10,228 nucleotides of DNA from DAOVQB01 sp023128935. Its GTDB lineage: Bacteria > Eisenbacteria > RBG-16-71-46 > CAIMUX01 > WJJG01. Of the stretch, positions 5,224 to 10,228 are shown piece after piece. The position numbers and the translations under genes are program-made. Below the pieces are notes generated by a model. The model did no database searches, was not told the DNA's origin, and saw only the letters and a program-made list of their open reading frames with translations. Positions within the stretch are counted from its first letter, which is position 1. Each line of letters starts with the position of its first letter. Where the stretch lies: positions 1 through 10,228 of the forward strand of contig DAOVQB010000165.1 of assembly GCA_030628905.1 (NCBI GenBank). The letters are read 5' to 3'.

Positions 5224-5766
5224 GCCCTCCTGCATCTTGAAAAACGTGAACGGACCCGCCTTGTACGCCGTGCTGCCGAGCACACTGTCGGACAGTCGTG
5301 TTGCGAAATTCTTACCGATGAATACACCATCGGGAAAGTGAGATTCCTCAGCTACGAACACGGACCACACGGCCATGCTAACCGGAACAACGTGATGGTA
5401 TCGGCCAACAGCACCTTGAATTGCATGCCCTACATCATCCGCGACGGAAACGCCTGTTCCGCTGTCAATGAAGACCCGAAACGGCAGGCCTGCCTGCTGT
5501 AGCTCCCCCCAAAGCTTAGAAGCAATCGACGGGGCGAACCGCTCGGCTTCCGTCGCATCGTCCCACCGAACAAGCACTGAATCGCTAAAACAGTATGCGT
5601 ACATTGTTCTTGACCGATCGATGTATTCAAGCACTAGACGCGCGAACGCGCCATGAAGTACAGCCATACGCTCAGCGAGCTTCTGCCCTGCATCGGAAGT
5701 TTGATCCACCAGGCCCGCCTTAGTTCCTTTCAAATCACCGAGCAGGACAACATGCTCAGGCTTCAT
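5218..5766 (-). CDS. class III nucleotidyl-cyclase-like protein (cassette C1, second gene)
   Basis: A 182-aa soluble protein. Its order of elements resembles the class III nucleotidyl cyclase fold: first strand V-V-L-L-G-D-L-K-G with Asp11 at the first metal-ligand position, a helical segment (25-50), hairpin Y-C-F-S-D-S-V-L-V with Asp62 at the second metal position, then a helix and F-R-V-F-I-D-S-G-T-G (96-105). The usual length of one catalytic domain is matched. I infer a nucleotide-binding, possibly cyclic-nucleotide-making enzyme; substrate-choosing residues cannot be assigned by eye, and a catalytically dead relative is possible. The ATG overlaps the TGA of the upstream gene (ATGA). The stop TAA comes from attC. 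No effector with a cyclic-nucleotide domain is in the cassette. Confidence 0.6.
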   Translation of the reverse strand: MKPEHVVLLGDLKGTKAGLVDQTSDAGQKLAERMAVLHGAFARLVLEYIDRSRTMYAYCFSDSVLVRWDDATEAERFAPSIASKLWGELQQAGLPFRVFIDSGTGVSVADDVGHAIQGAVGRYHHVVPVSMAVWSVFVAEESHFPDGVFIGKNFATRLSDSVLGSTAYKAGPFTFFKMQEGG

Positions 5767-6386
5767 TTGCTGAACTTCCTCTGATGCACACCGATCACCG
5801 CAGCCAGCAGCGCAACTCGAGTCTCCTGATCTTGCTCCATGTCAAGAATAGGAAGAAGCAATGAAGCGACCTCCGTGGTCTTATTGAAAGGTATATTTAT
5901 AGCGTAACTGATGAGTTCGATTTGATCCTTATTAGCTTTCGCTAGATGGTCAAATCTCTCAGACGACATTGGGGTGATGCGGCCCGGGAGTACTCGGTAT
6001 GGTACGTACGGAGAAAACATGATCGCAGCAATCGCAAACGTCATTTCGTTATCAGTGTCAAATAGGTCCAGAACACGCAAGGCGTCTTTGGCGAACTCAA
6101 CAGCTGTTGTTGTTCGAAGGAAGGTTCGCAGAAGATAAGACATGACCACCTGCTGCTGAGTACTGTTTAGCTCAGCCCACTCTTCACTGGACAGCCCCTT
6201 GTTTGAGAGTGGTTTGGGCTTCTTTGTTACGCTGTCCCGTTCGGTCAGCACAACAGCAAAGAGCTCCGCCCTTTCGTCATCGTCGGCAGCGGTTTTCAAG
6301 ACCTCGTGAATGGCTTGTGCGTGAACGGACTTGTCATTGGTTTCGGATCCGAGAATGCTGCGTATCGTCTCTGCTTTTGCGGACAT
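5763..6386 (-). CDS. all-helical protein of unknown function (cassette C1, first gene)
   Basis: A 207-aa protein without signal peptide or membrane segment, predicted by eye to be almost entirely helical, acidic at the N-terminus (D-D-D-E-R near 36-39) and with a basic last stretch. No family motif was recognised. A Pro/Lys-rich loop (55-60) and the S-P-Y-V-P-Y-R segment (125-131) break the helices. The start is fixed by a consensus AGGAGG (6393-6398) 6 nt upstream. It is the first gene after attI, hence the best expressed and most recently inserted cassette. The 4-bp overlap with the cyclase-like gene suggests that the two products work together, perhaps as sensor or effector and enzyme. Confidence 0.75.
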   Translation of the reverse strand: MSAKAETIRSILGSETNDKSVHAQAIHEVLKTAADDDERAELFAVVLTERDSVTKKPKPLSNKGLSSEEWAELNSTQQQVVMSYLLRTFLRTTTAVEFAKDALRVLDLFDTDNEMTFAIAAIMFSPYVPYRVLPGRITPMSSERFDHLAKANKDQIELISYAINIPFNKTTEVASLLLPILDMEQDQETRVALLAAVIGVHQRKFSK

Positions 6387-6405
6387 GTACTACCTCCTGA
6401 GATTA

Positions 6406-6437
6406 GTTCTGTGTGGATAACGTTAAGTCTACAGAAC
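6406..6437 (-). other. attI/cassette junction within a concentric palindrome
   Basis: The core GTTATCC (minus strand 6421-6415) marks where cassette C1 joins attI; the crossover lies between 6421 and 6420. The junction is centred in a dyad GTTCTGT-N5-TAACGTTA-N5-ACAGAAC of 32 bp. The identity of the core with the R'' box of C1's attC supports the assignment. The length of attI to the right of the junction cannot be set by eye. Confidence 0.7.
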
Positions 6438-6466
6438 AACATAGCCCAGATATCCGAGCTCCCCAA
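6438..6466 (-). promoter_or_regulatory. candidate cassette promoter Pc
   Basis: TTGGGG (6461-6466), a 17-bp spacer and TATGTT (6438-6443) on the minus strand. It points into the cassettes and would start transcripts near 6431, just before the insertion point and 45 nt before the first cassette gene. The boxes are only partial matches to consensus. Confidence 0.4.
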
Positions 6467-6564
6467 GCGCTATGCTGCAAAGCGCACCCGGTTACGCTGC
6501 AGAGGCCCACCCACCTATCCAGAGATATACCATCCCGCCAAGGCCGGAAGCGCCTTCGCCCCCA

Positions 6565-6627
6565 TCATCTATGCCATCCAGGAGCCACACCTCCGACAAT
6601 AGCCAGAACTACCATAATCAATACCAT
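6565..6627 (-). CDS. possible 20-aa hydrophobic peptide in the attI region
   Basis: A short ORF from ATG 6627 to TGA 6565 whose product is almost one membrane segment (V-L-I-M-V-V-L-A-I-V-G-G) with a basic end. GAGG lies 7 nt before the ATG. It is in frame with intI, and no stop separates it from the intI amber codon (69 sense codons in between). The attI1 site of class 1 integrons carries the short ORF-11 that aids translation of cassettes, so a peptide here has a precedent, but coding is unproven. Confidence 0.25.
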   Translation of the reverse strand: MVLIMVVLAIVGGVAPGWHR

Positions 6628-6774
6628 AGCCGCACCTCGCGAATCCACATAGCCCCGTCTCCGGGAGGCTGAAGTCCAGGTGAGCCCTTTCACCCGTCGG
6701 GAATCCGATACCTCCCAGCCGAACCGTCTTCCCCCAGACGCATCCCCAGGAGGCTCACTAGAAACCTCCCCAAC

Positions 6775-7779
6775 CTACCCATCCAGCGGACTCCGCACAC
6801 CCCGACCGCCACGATTGAGTACATGCGTATAGATCATAGTCGTGCTCACATCCTTGTGACCCAGAAGCTCCTGAATCGTTCGAATATCATATCCATCCTC
6901 AAGCAGATGCGTCGCAAACGAATGCCGCAACGTATGACAGCTCGCCGGCTTCGCAATCCCCACCGCGCGCACAGCTTCTTTCACCGCTCGTTGCAGAACC
7001 GTCTGATGGACATGATGTCTCCTCCGCTGCCCCGTCTCTCGATCCAAATACTGGCGGGTCGCAGGAAAGACCCACCGCCACCCCCATTCCCAAGCCGCAG
7101 TCCGGTACTTCCGCGCCAACGCCGCCGGAAGTGCCACGCTTCCATCCCCCCGCTGAAGATCCTGATCATGCTGTCTGCGCACCTCCTCCAGATGCTCCTT
7201 GAGAGGCGCGCGCAGGCGCTCCGGGAAGATCGCGACCCTGTCCTTCCGTCCCTTGCCATCCCGAACAATGATTTCACCTCTCTCGAAGTCCAGATCCTTC
7301 ACACGTAATCGAAGGCATTCCATCAGGCGCAGTCCAGATCCATACAGAAGACAAGCCATCAACCAACAAACGCCCGTCAGGCGAGAGAGGATCCCCCGGA
7401 CCTCCTGACGAGACAAGACCACAGGCAACCGTTGAGATCGCTTCGCCCGCACGATCCCCTTCATCCAGTCGAGTTCCGTCTCTAGAACCGCTTTGTACAG
7501 GAAGGTAATCGCACTGAGCGCCTGATTCTGGGTGGAGGCAGAAACTCCCCCCGCCGTGGCAAGATGGGAGAGAAACGCCGTGACCTCGCGCTCACCCATC
7601 TCAGCCGGATGCCGCTTCCCATGAAAGAAGATGAACCTCCGAACCCATCCCACGTAGGTCTTCTCCGTGCTGCGGCTATACTTCCGCCTTCTGATCTCCT
7701 GACGTACTCGCCGGAGTAGCTTGGGCTTCCGTCCCGCACCGCGCGGAAAACCGCCACCTGCCGATTCAGGAAAGTTCAC
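6775..7779 (-). CDS. intI: integron integrase IntI (tyrosine recombinase)
   Basis: A 334-aa tyrosine recombinase. The N-terminal SAM-like domain covers about residues 20-105, the catalytic domain 115-325. Catalytic residues are complete: Arg151 (S-G-L-R-L), Lys176 (D-G-K-G-R-K-D), His282 and Arg285 (H-T-L-R), His308 (L-G-H-K) and Tyr317 (I-Y-T-H). The insertion that separates IntI from XerC/D is present at about 219-255 (W-E-W-G-W-R-W-V-F-P and nearby). It inserts and excises cassettes by recombining attC with attI. The start is GTG at 7779 with a weak GGGGACGG upstream. Unlike the usual layout, the gene faces the same way as the cassettes and attI lies past its 3' end. No CTGT-N8-ACAG LexA box was seen in front. 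Confidence 0.95.
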   Translation of the reverse strand: MNFPESAGGGFPRGAGRKPKLLRRVRQEIRRRKYSRSTEKTYVGWVRRFIFFHGKRHPAEMGEREVTAFLSHLATAGGVSASTQNQALSAITFLYKAVLETELDWMKGIVRAKRSQRLPVVLSRQEVRGILSRLTGVCWLMACLLYGSGLRLMECLRLRVKDLDFERGEIIVRDGKGRKDRVAIFPERLRAPLKEHLEEVRRQHDQDLQRGDGSVALPAALARKYRTAAWEWGWRWVFPATRQYLDRETGQRRRHHVHQTVLQRAVKEAVRAVGIAKPASCHTLRHSFATHLLEDGYDIRTIQELLGHKDVSTTMIYTHVLNRGGRGVRSPLDG

Positions 7780-8081
7780 CGTGTCCGTCCCCTACCGGGC
7801 TCAAGAGCTTCATCGATCCATGCCGCCCCAGAGCAAGCCGCACGGACTCCCAAGAAGACTCAAGTAGCCAAATGGGGACCCCACTATCCTGCATCACACC
7901 AACAACCAGCCGCTCAGCCTCGATCAGGCCACAGGATGGCCTTGAGATCCTCCTCGGGCGTGGTGATCGCCTTGATTGCGAACTACTCGACCAGCACACG
8001 CCCCATACGTCCGGAGCGATGAAGGCCGGCATTGTTGACACGTGCCGCCACGCCCGTTCGCCTCCGGCTGGGACTTAGGAC
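7780..8081. other. intergenic region between helicase and intI
   Basis: About 300 bp with no supported gene. A 91-codon minus frame (7766-8041) has an Arg/Ser-rich composition and no ribosome binding site. Another frame contains a short A-I-K-A-I-T-T-P-E-E-D-L-K-A-I-L segment broken by stops, which may be a gene residue. No clear intI promoter, LexA box or terminator was recognised. Confidence 0.4.
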
Positions 8082-9215
8082 CTAGTGGGGCCGCACGTTG
8101 TTGTTCTTGGAATCGTCTTCCCAGGTCAGCTTTTGATCAATAGAGCGCTCAATGGCGGCAATCCCACGTGCGTCCCCGGGCGTAACAAGAGAGATGGCCA
8201 CGCCGCGACGCCCCGCCCTGGCTGTGCGACCGATCCTATGGACATAGTCCTTCGTAGAATAGGGAAGATCGTAATTGACTACATGGGAAATGTCGTCAAC
8301 GTCAATGCCGCGGGCGGCGATGTCGGTGGCGACGAGGATCTTGACCTCTCCTCGTCGAAAGCCTTCAAGTGCTCGCATCCTCTCAACCTGAGTACGATCG
8401 CTATGAATGGCTGAGGCGTTATATCCACGTTCTCTCAATCGAGATGCAAGGCGAGATGCACCCGACTTGGTTCGCGCGAACACAAGGGTTCTTTCCATCT
8501 GGTACTTACGGATGAGAGATTCGAGTTTCGCCTGCTTCTGGCCTGGTCGTGTGCGGACCAAGAACTGATCAACTTCATCCAATGTTCTGCGGGGCGGGGT
8601 CACATCGATACGTTGAGGATTCCGCAGAATCCCCTTGGAGAATCTCCGAATCTCCGAATCCAAAGTAGCGGAGAACAACATCGATTGGCGATCAGATGGC
8701 ATGAGTTCTACGATCTCGCGAACAGCCTTGATAAATCCCATGTCCAACATGCGATCGGCTTCATCCAACACCAGGAATTGCGTGTATCGGAAGTCGATGT
8801 TGCCGCGCCAGATGTGGTCCTTCATCCGTCCCGGTGTCGCGACCAAGATATCGGCGCCATGGCGAAGAATCATCTCCTGCGGCTCAAAGGGAACACCACC
8901 GAAGATCGTGGCAGTAACGATTTCCAAATGCTTGCCGTACTCCATCACACTCTTGCCCACCTGAATGGCCAGCTCACGTGTGGGAACCATGATGACGGCC
9001 CGCACTTTGGCTCGCGGCTGACTCGCCAGGCGTTGGAGAATCGGCAATGCGAATGCGGCAGTCTTGCCCGTCCCTGTCTGGGCGCAGCACATGAGGTCGT
9101 GGCCCTCGACGGCCTTTGGAATGGCCTGTTCTTGAATGGGAGTGGGTTGTGTGTGGCCGAGCTCTCGGATCGACCGGCGGAGTTCTTCCCGAAGCTCCAG
9201 ATCATTAAATGTCAT
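8082..9215 (-). CDS. DEAD-box RNA helicase, RhlE type
   Basis: A 377-aa ATP-dependent RNA helicase with all core motifs in order: Q motif (F3 and T-P-I-Q at 25-28), motif I A-Q-T-G-T-G-K-T (45-52), Ia P-T-R-E-L-A (78-83), Ib T-P-G-R (127-130), II D-E-A-D (151-154), III S-A-T (182-184), then V-F-A-R-T-K, A-R-G-I-D and motif VI H-R-I-G-R-T-A-R-A-G (326-335). It has almost no C-terminal extension, as in short RhlE proteins that act in ribosome assembly or RNA decay. The start at 9215 with GAGGG nearby gives the usual family N-terminus (M-T-F-N-D-L). An ATG at 9290 with AGGAG would add 25 Pro-rich residues and is less likely. It is probably a chromosomal flank of the integron. Confidence 0.93.
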   Translation of the reverse strand: MTFNDLELREELRRSIRELGHTQPTPIQEQAIPKAVEGHDLMCCAQTGTGKTAAFALPILQRLASQPRAKVRAVIMVPTRELAIQVGKSVMEYGKHLEIVTATIFGGVPFEPQEMILRHGADILVATPGRMKDHIWRGNIDFRYTQFLVLDEADRMLDMGFIKAVREIVELMPSDRQSMLFSATLDSEIRRFSKGILRNPQRIDVTPPRRTLDEVDQFLVRTRPGQKQAKLESLIRKYQMERTLVFARTKSGASRLASRLRERGYNASAIHSDRTQVERMRALEGFRRGEVKILVATDIAARGIDVDDISHVVNYDLPYSTKDYVHRIGRTARAGRRGVAISLVTPGDARGIAAIERSIDQKLTWEDDSKNNNVRPH

Positions 9216-9369
9216 CGTCCCTCTACAAAGTCCCGTAGCCGGGCATTGTGACAGCCCCGGCGGTGGGGGTTCCCCAGGTCTTGGTAACATCCTGCTCCTG
9301 TGTTTCGCGTTCGGGGAAGAAGCGCGTGGGGAGGAAATCTGACGCAGAGCGGTTAGAGTCGCAATGGGC
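9216..9369. other. upstream region of the helicase gene
   Basis: No gene was seen. It contains the alternative helicase start (ATG 9290). No promoter with two good boxes was found. Confidence 0.35.
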
Positions 9370-9534
9370 TCAGGTGCGGATTGTCTCTGTCAGATGTTTG
9401 CTACCTATGTAAGTTGTTGCTCCAAGTATCGGTCTGCCGAGTGATTCCGGCCTAGATCTCAAACTCGCCGCAGTGGTCGCCCGAAAGACCCCACAATCCG
9501 CACAGTGAGGCGTCGAACGATGCAGGATAGTACC

Positions 9535-9578
9535 ATCTTTCCTGGAACTTGTTGCAATCTTTCCTGGAACTTGTTGCA
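9535..9578. repeat. 22-bp perfect tandem duplication
   Basis: Two adjacent identical copies (9535-9556 and 9557-9578) of a unit that begins ATCTTTCCTGG and ends TTGTTGCA. Because 22 is not a multiple of three, the duplication shifts any reading frame through it, including that of the neighbouring cytochrome pseudogene. Confidence 0.95.
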
Positions 9579-9599
9579 ATTTACTTGCGCTGCCTGGGA

Positions 9600-9930
9600 A
9601 ATGAGTTCCCCGAACCCAAGTCGCCTCTCCAGGCACAATGCCGCCGTGACTCAGAAACCGCTCCCGGCTGCTCATGATCTCGCCCTTGCCATACAGCGAC
9701 CCGGGGCCGTGACAGGTTCCGCAGCCAATGCCCTCTACGATGCGGTAGCCGTCCGCATGAAGGGCCTCGGGATCCTTGAAGCGTGGCTACATGCCGGTGT
9801 ACACGGCTTGACTCTTGTGGAAGGAGTACTCGCAGGGCACCCTGACCTCAATGTCGGCATCGTTGTCCACGCGTTGGGCATAAACCTTTGGATCGTCCCC
9901 CCGGAAATCGTACCAGGTGCTTCTGGTTGC
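9600..9930 (-). pseudogene. decayed cytochrome c fragment
   Basis: One minus frame reads like an internal part of a multihaem cytochrome c: Y-D-F-R-G-D-D-P-K, then C-E-Y-S-F-H-K-S-Q, A-V-Y-T-G-M, an amber TAG (9787-9789), P-R-F-K-D-P-E-A-L, and a full haem motif C-G-T-C-H followed by G-P-G (9709-9723). The first cysteine segment looks like a haem site whose C-x-x-C-H spacing is lost. The 22-bp duplication lies just downstream in the same frame. No start codon with a signal peptide and no true end is visible. An active gene with amber recoding is possible but unlikely, since the haem site and both ends are also damaged. Confidence 0.6.
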
Positions 9931-9957
9931 GCTGGTTGAAAACCTGGCGTTCTCCAC

Positions 9958-10008
9958 TGGTTGGGAGCAGGATTCCGGTGATTTATGTCGGTTCACAGCT
10001 CCCAACCA
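9958..10008. promoter_or_regulatory. 11-bp inverted repeat before the AlbA_2 gene
   Basis: TGGTTGGGAGC (9958-9968) and its exact complement GCTCCCAACCA (9998-10008) are 29 bp apart and end about 5 bp before the GGAGG of the following gene. It could be an operator or a hairpin in the leader; which one cannot be decided here. Confidence 0.5.
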
Positions 10009-10023
10009 AGACGGAGGACGAGC

Positions 10024-10228
10024 GTGCGCGGTGCATTCGGATTGGCCGAGGAGCTGCGCAAAGGTGCAAACATTGAGTTCAAGGCCAAGATTGACCCAAT
10101 CGCACGGGATGTCTGCTCCTTCCTCAACACCGAGGGCGGAACGGTGCTCTGTGGAGTCTCCGATGGCCGTCGGATCCTCGGAGTACCTGCTGGGCGGGCT
10201 ACGCAGAGGGTCTCAGAGGTTCTCCAGA
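10024..10228 (+). CDS. AlbA_2/Schlafen-type putative DNA-binding protein, 3' end outside window
   Basis: Open to the window edge, with 68 complete codons visible. The N-terminal part matches the AlbA_2 (divergent AAA-4, Schlafen-like) domain: E-E-L-R-K-G-A-N-I-E-F-K, then D-V-C-S-F-L-N-T-E-G-G-T-V-L-C-G-V-S-D and I-L-G-V. In bacteria this domain is often fused to helicase or winged-helix parts in putative transcription regulators or defence proteins; which applies lies beyond the edge. GTG at 10024 has GGAGG 6 nt upstream and gives the usual short lead-in. An in-frame ATG at 9985 would add 13 Arg/Ser-rich residues and sits within the inverted repeat. It is transcribed away from the integron and the cytochrome remnant. 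Confidence 0.82.
   Translation, partial: MRGAFGLAEELRKGANIEFKAKIDPIARDVCSFLNTEGGTVLCGVSDGRRILGVPAGRATQRVSEVLQ

Noticed and set aside
6427..6774. Rho-independent terminator between intI and the cassettes
   Set aside because: Several short GC-rich inverted repeats exist, but none is followed by a T tract on the minus strand.
7766..8041. 91-codon minus ORF between the helicase and intI
   Set aside because: No ribosome binding site, Arg/Ser-rich composition and no recognised motif.
7920..8060. Faint likeness of a short minus-strand segment to the C-terminal end of IS91-type transposases
   Set aside because: Only about 16 residues, interrupted by stops and without the cysteine pair; too little to call a mobile element.
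9505..9939. 144-codon plus ORF
   Set aside because: It lies opposite the cytochrome remnant, whose haem motif explains the coding signal on the minus strand.

Overview
The window carries a chromosomal-type integron in a probably environmental Gram-negative bacterium. The Gram-negative reading rests on two lipobox lipoproteins, one with a BamE/SmpA-like fold, a Sec-exported protein and a decayed multihaem cytochrome c. The sequence does not fix the phylum. Nearly every gene lies on the minus strand, so the integron reads from right to left.

Layout from right to left. At 9985-10228 there is the start of a plus-strand AlbA_2/Schlafen-type gene, cut by the window edge, with an 11-bp inverted repeat in front of it. 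At about 9600-9930 lies a cytochrome c pseudogene with an in-frame amber codon, and beside it a 22-bp tandem duplication. At 8082-9215 is an RhlE-type DEAD-box helicase. At 6775-7779 is the integron integrase intI. Between 6774 and 6421 are the candidate attI and cassette promoter region. The cassette array fills 6420-1.

The integrase is 'inverted'. It is transcribed in the same direction as the cassettes, and attI lies past its 3' end rather than its 5' end. Six complete cassettes can be delimited to the base, because each has a core heptamer at its start whose exact reverse complement (the R'' box) lies near its end. C1 (5120-6420) holds a helical protein of unknown function and a class III nucleotidyl-cyclase-like protein. 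C2 (4428-5119) holds a HigB/RelE-type toxin and an Xre antitoxin. C3 (3585-4427) holds MntA/HepT. C4 (2742-3584) holds an AbrB-type antitoxin and a PIN toxin. C5 (1198-2741) holds two lipoproteins and a possible 42-aa ORF. C6 (103-1197) holds a secreted protein. A seventh, AT-rich cassette starts at 102 and leaves the window.

The three central cassettes are toxin-antitoxin modules, each with a promoter candidate of its own and an inverted repeat at or just downstream of it. This fits TA modules stabilising a cassette array. C1, C5 and C6 show no equally strong promoter; C1 probably depends on a promoter next to attI. Several genes take their stop codon from the attC site itself. The least understood module is C1: two translationally coupled genes in the attI-proximal (most recently acquired) position, one of them resembling a signalling cyclase.
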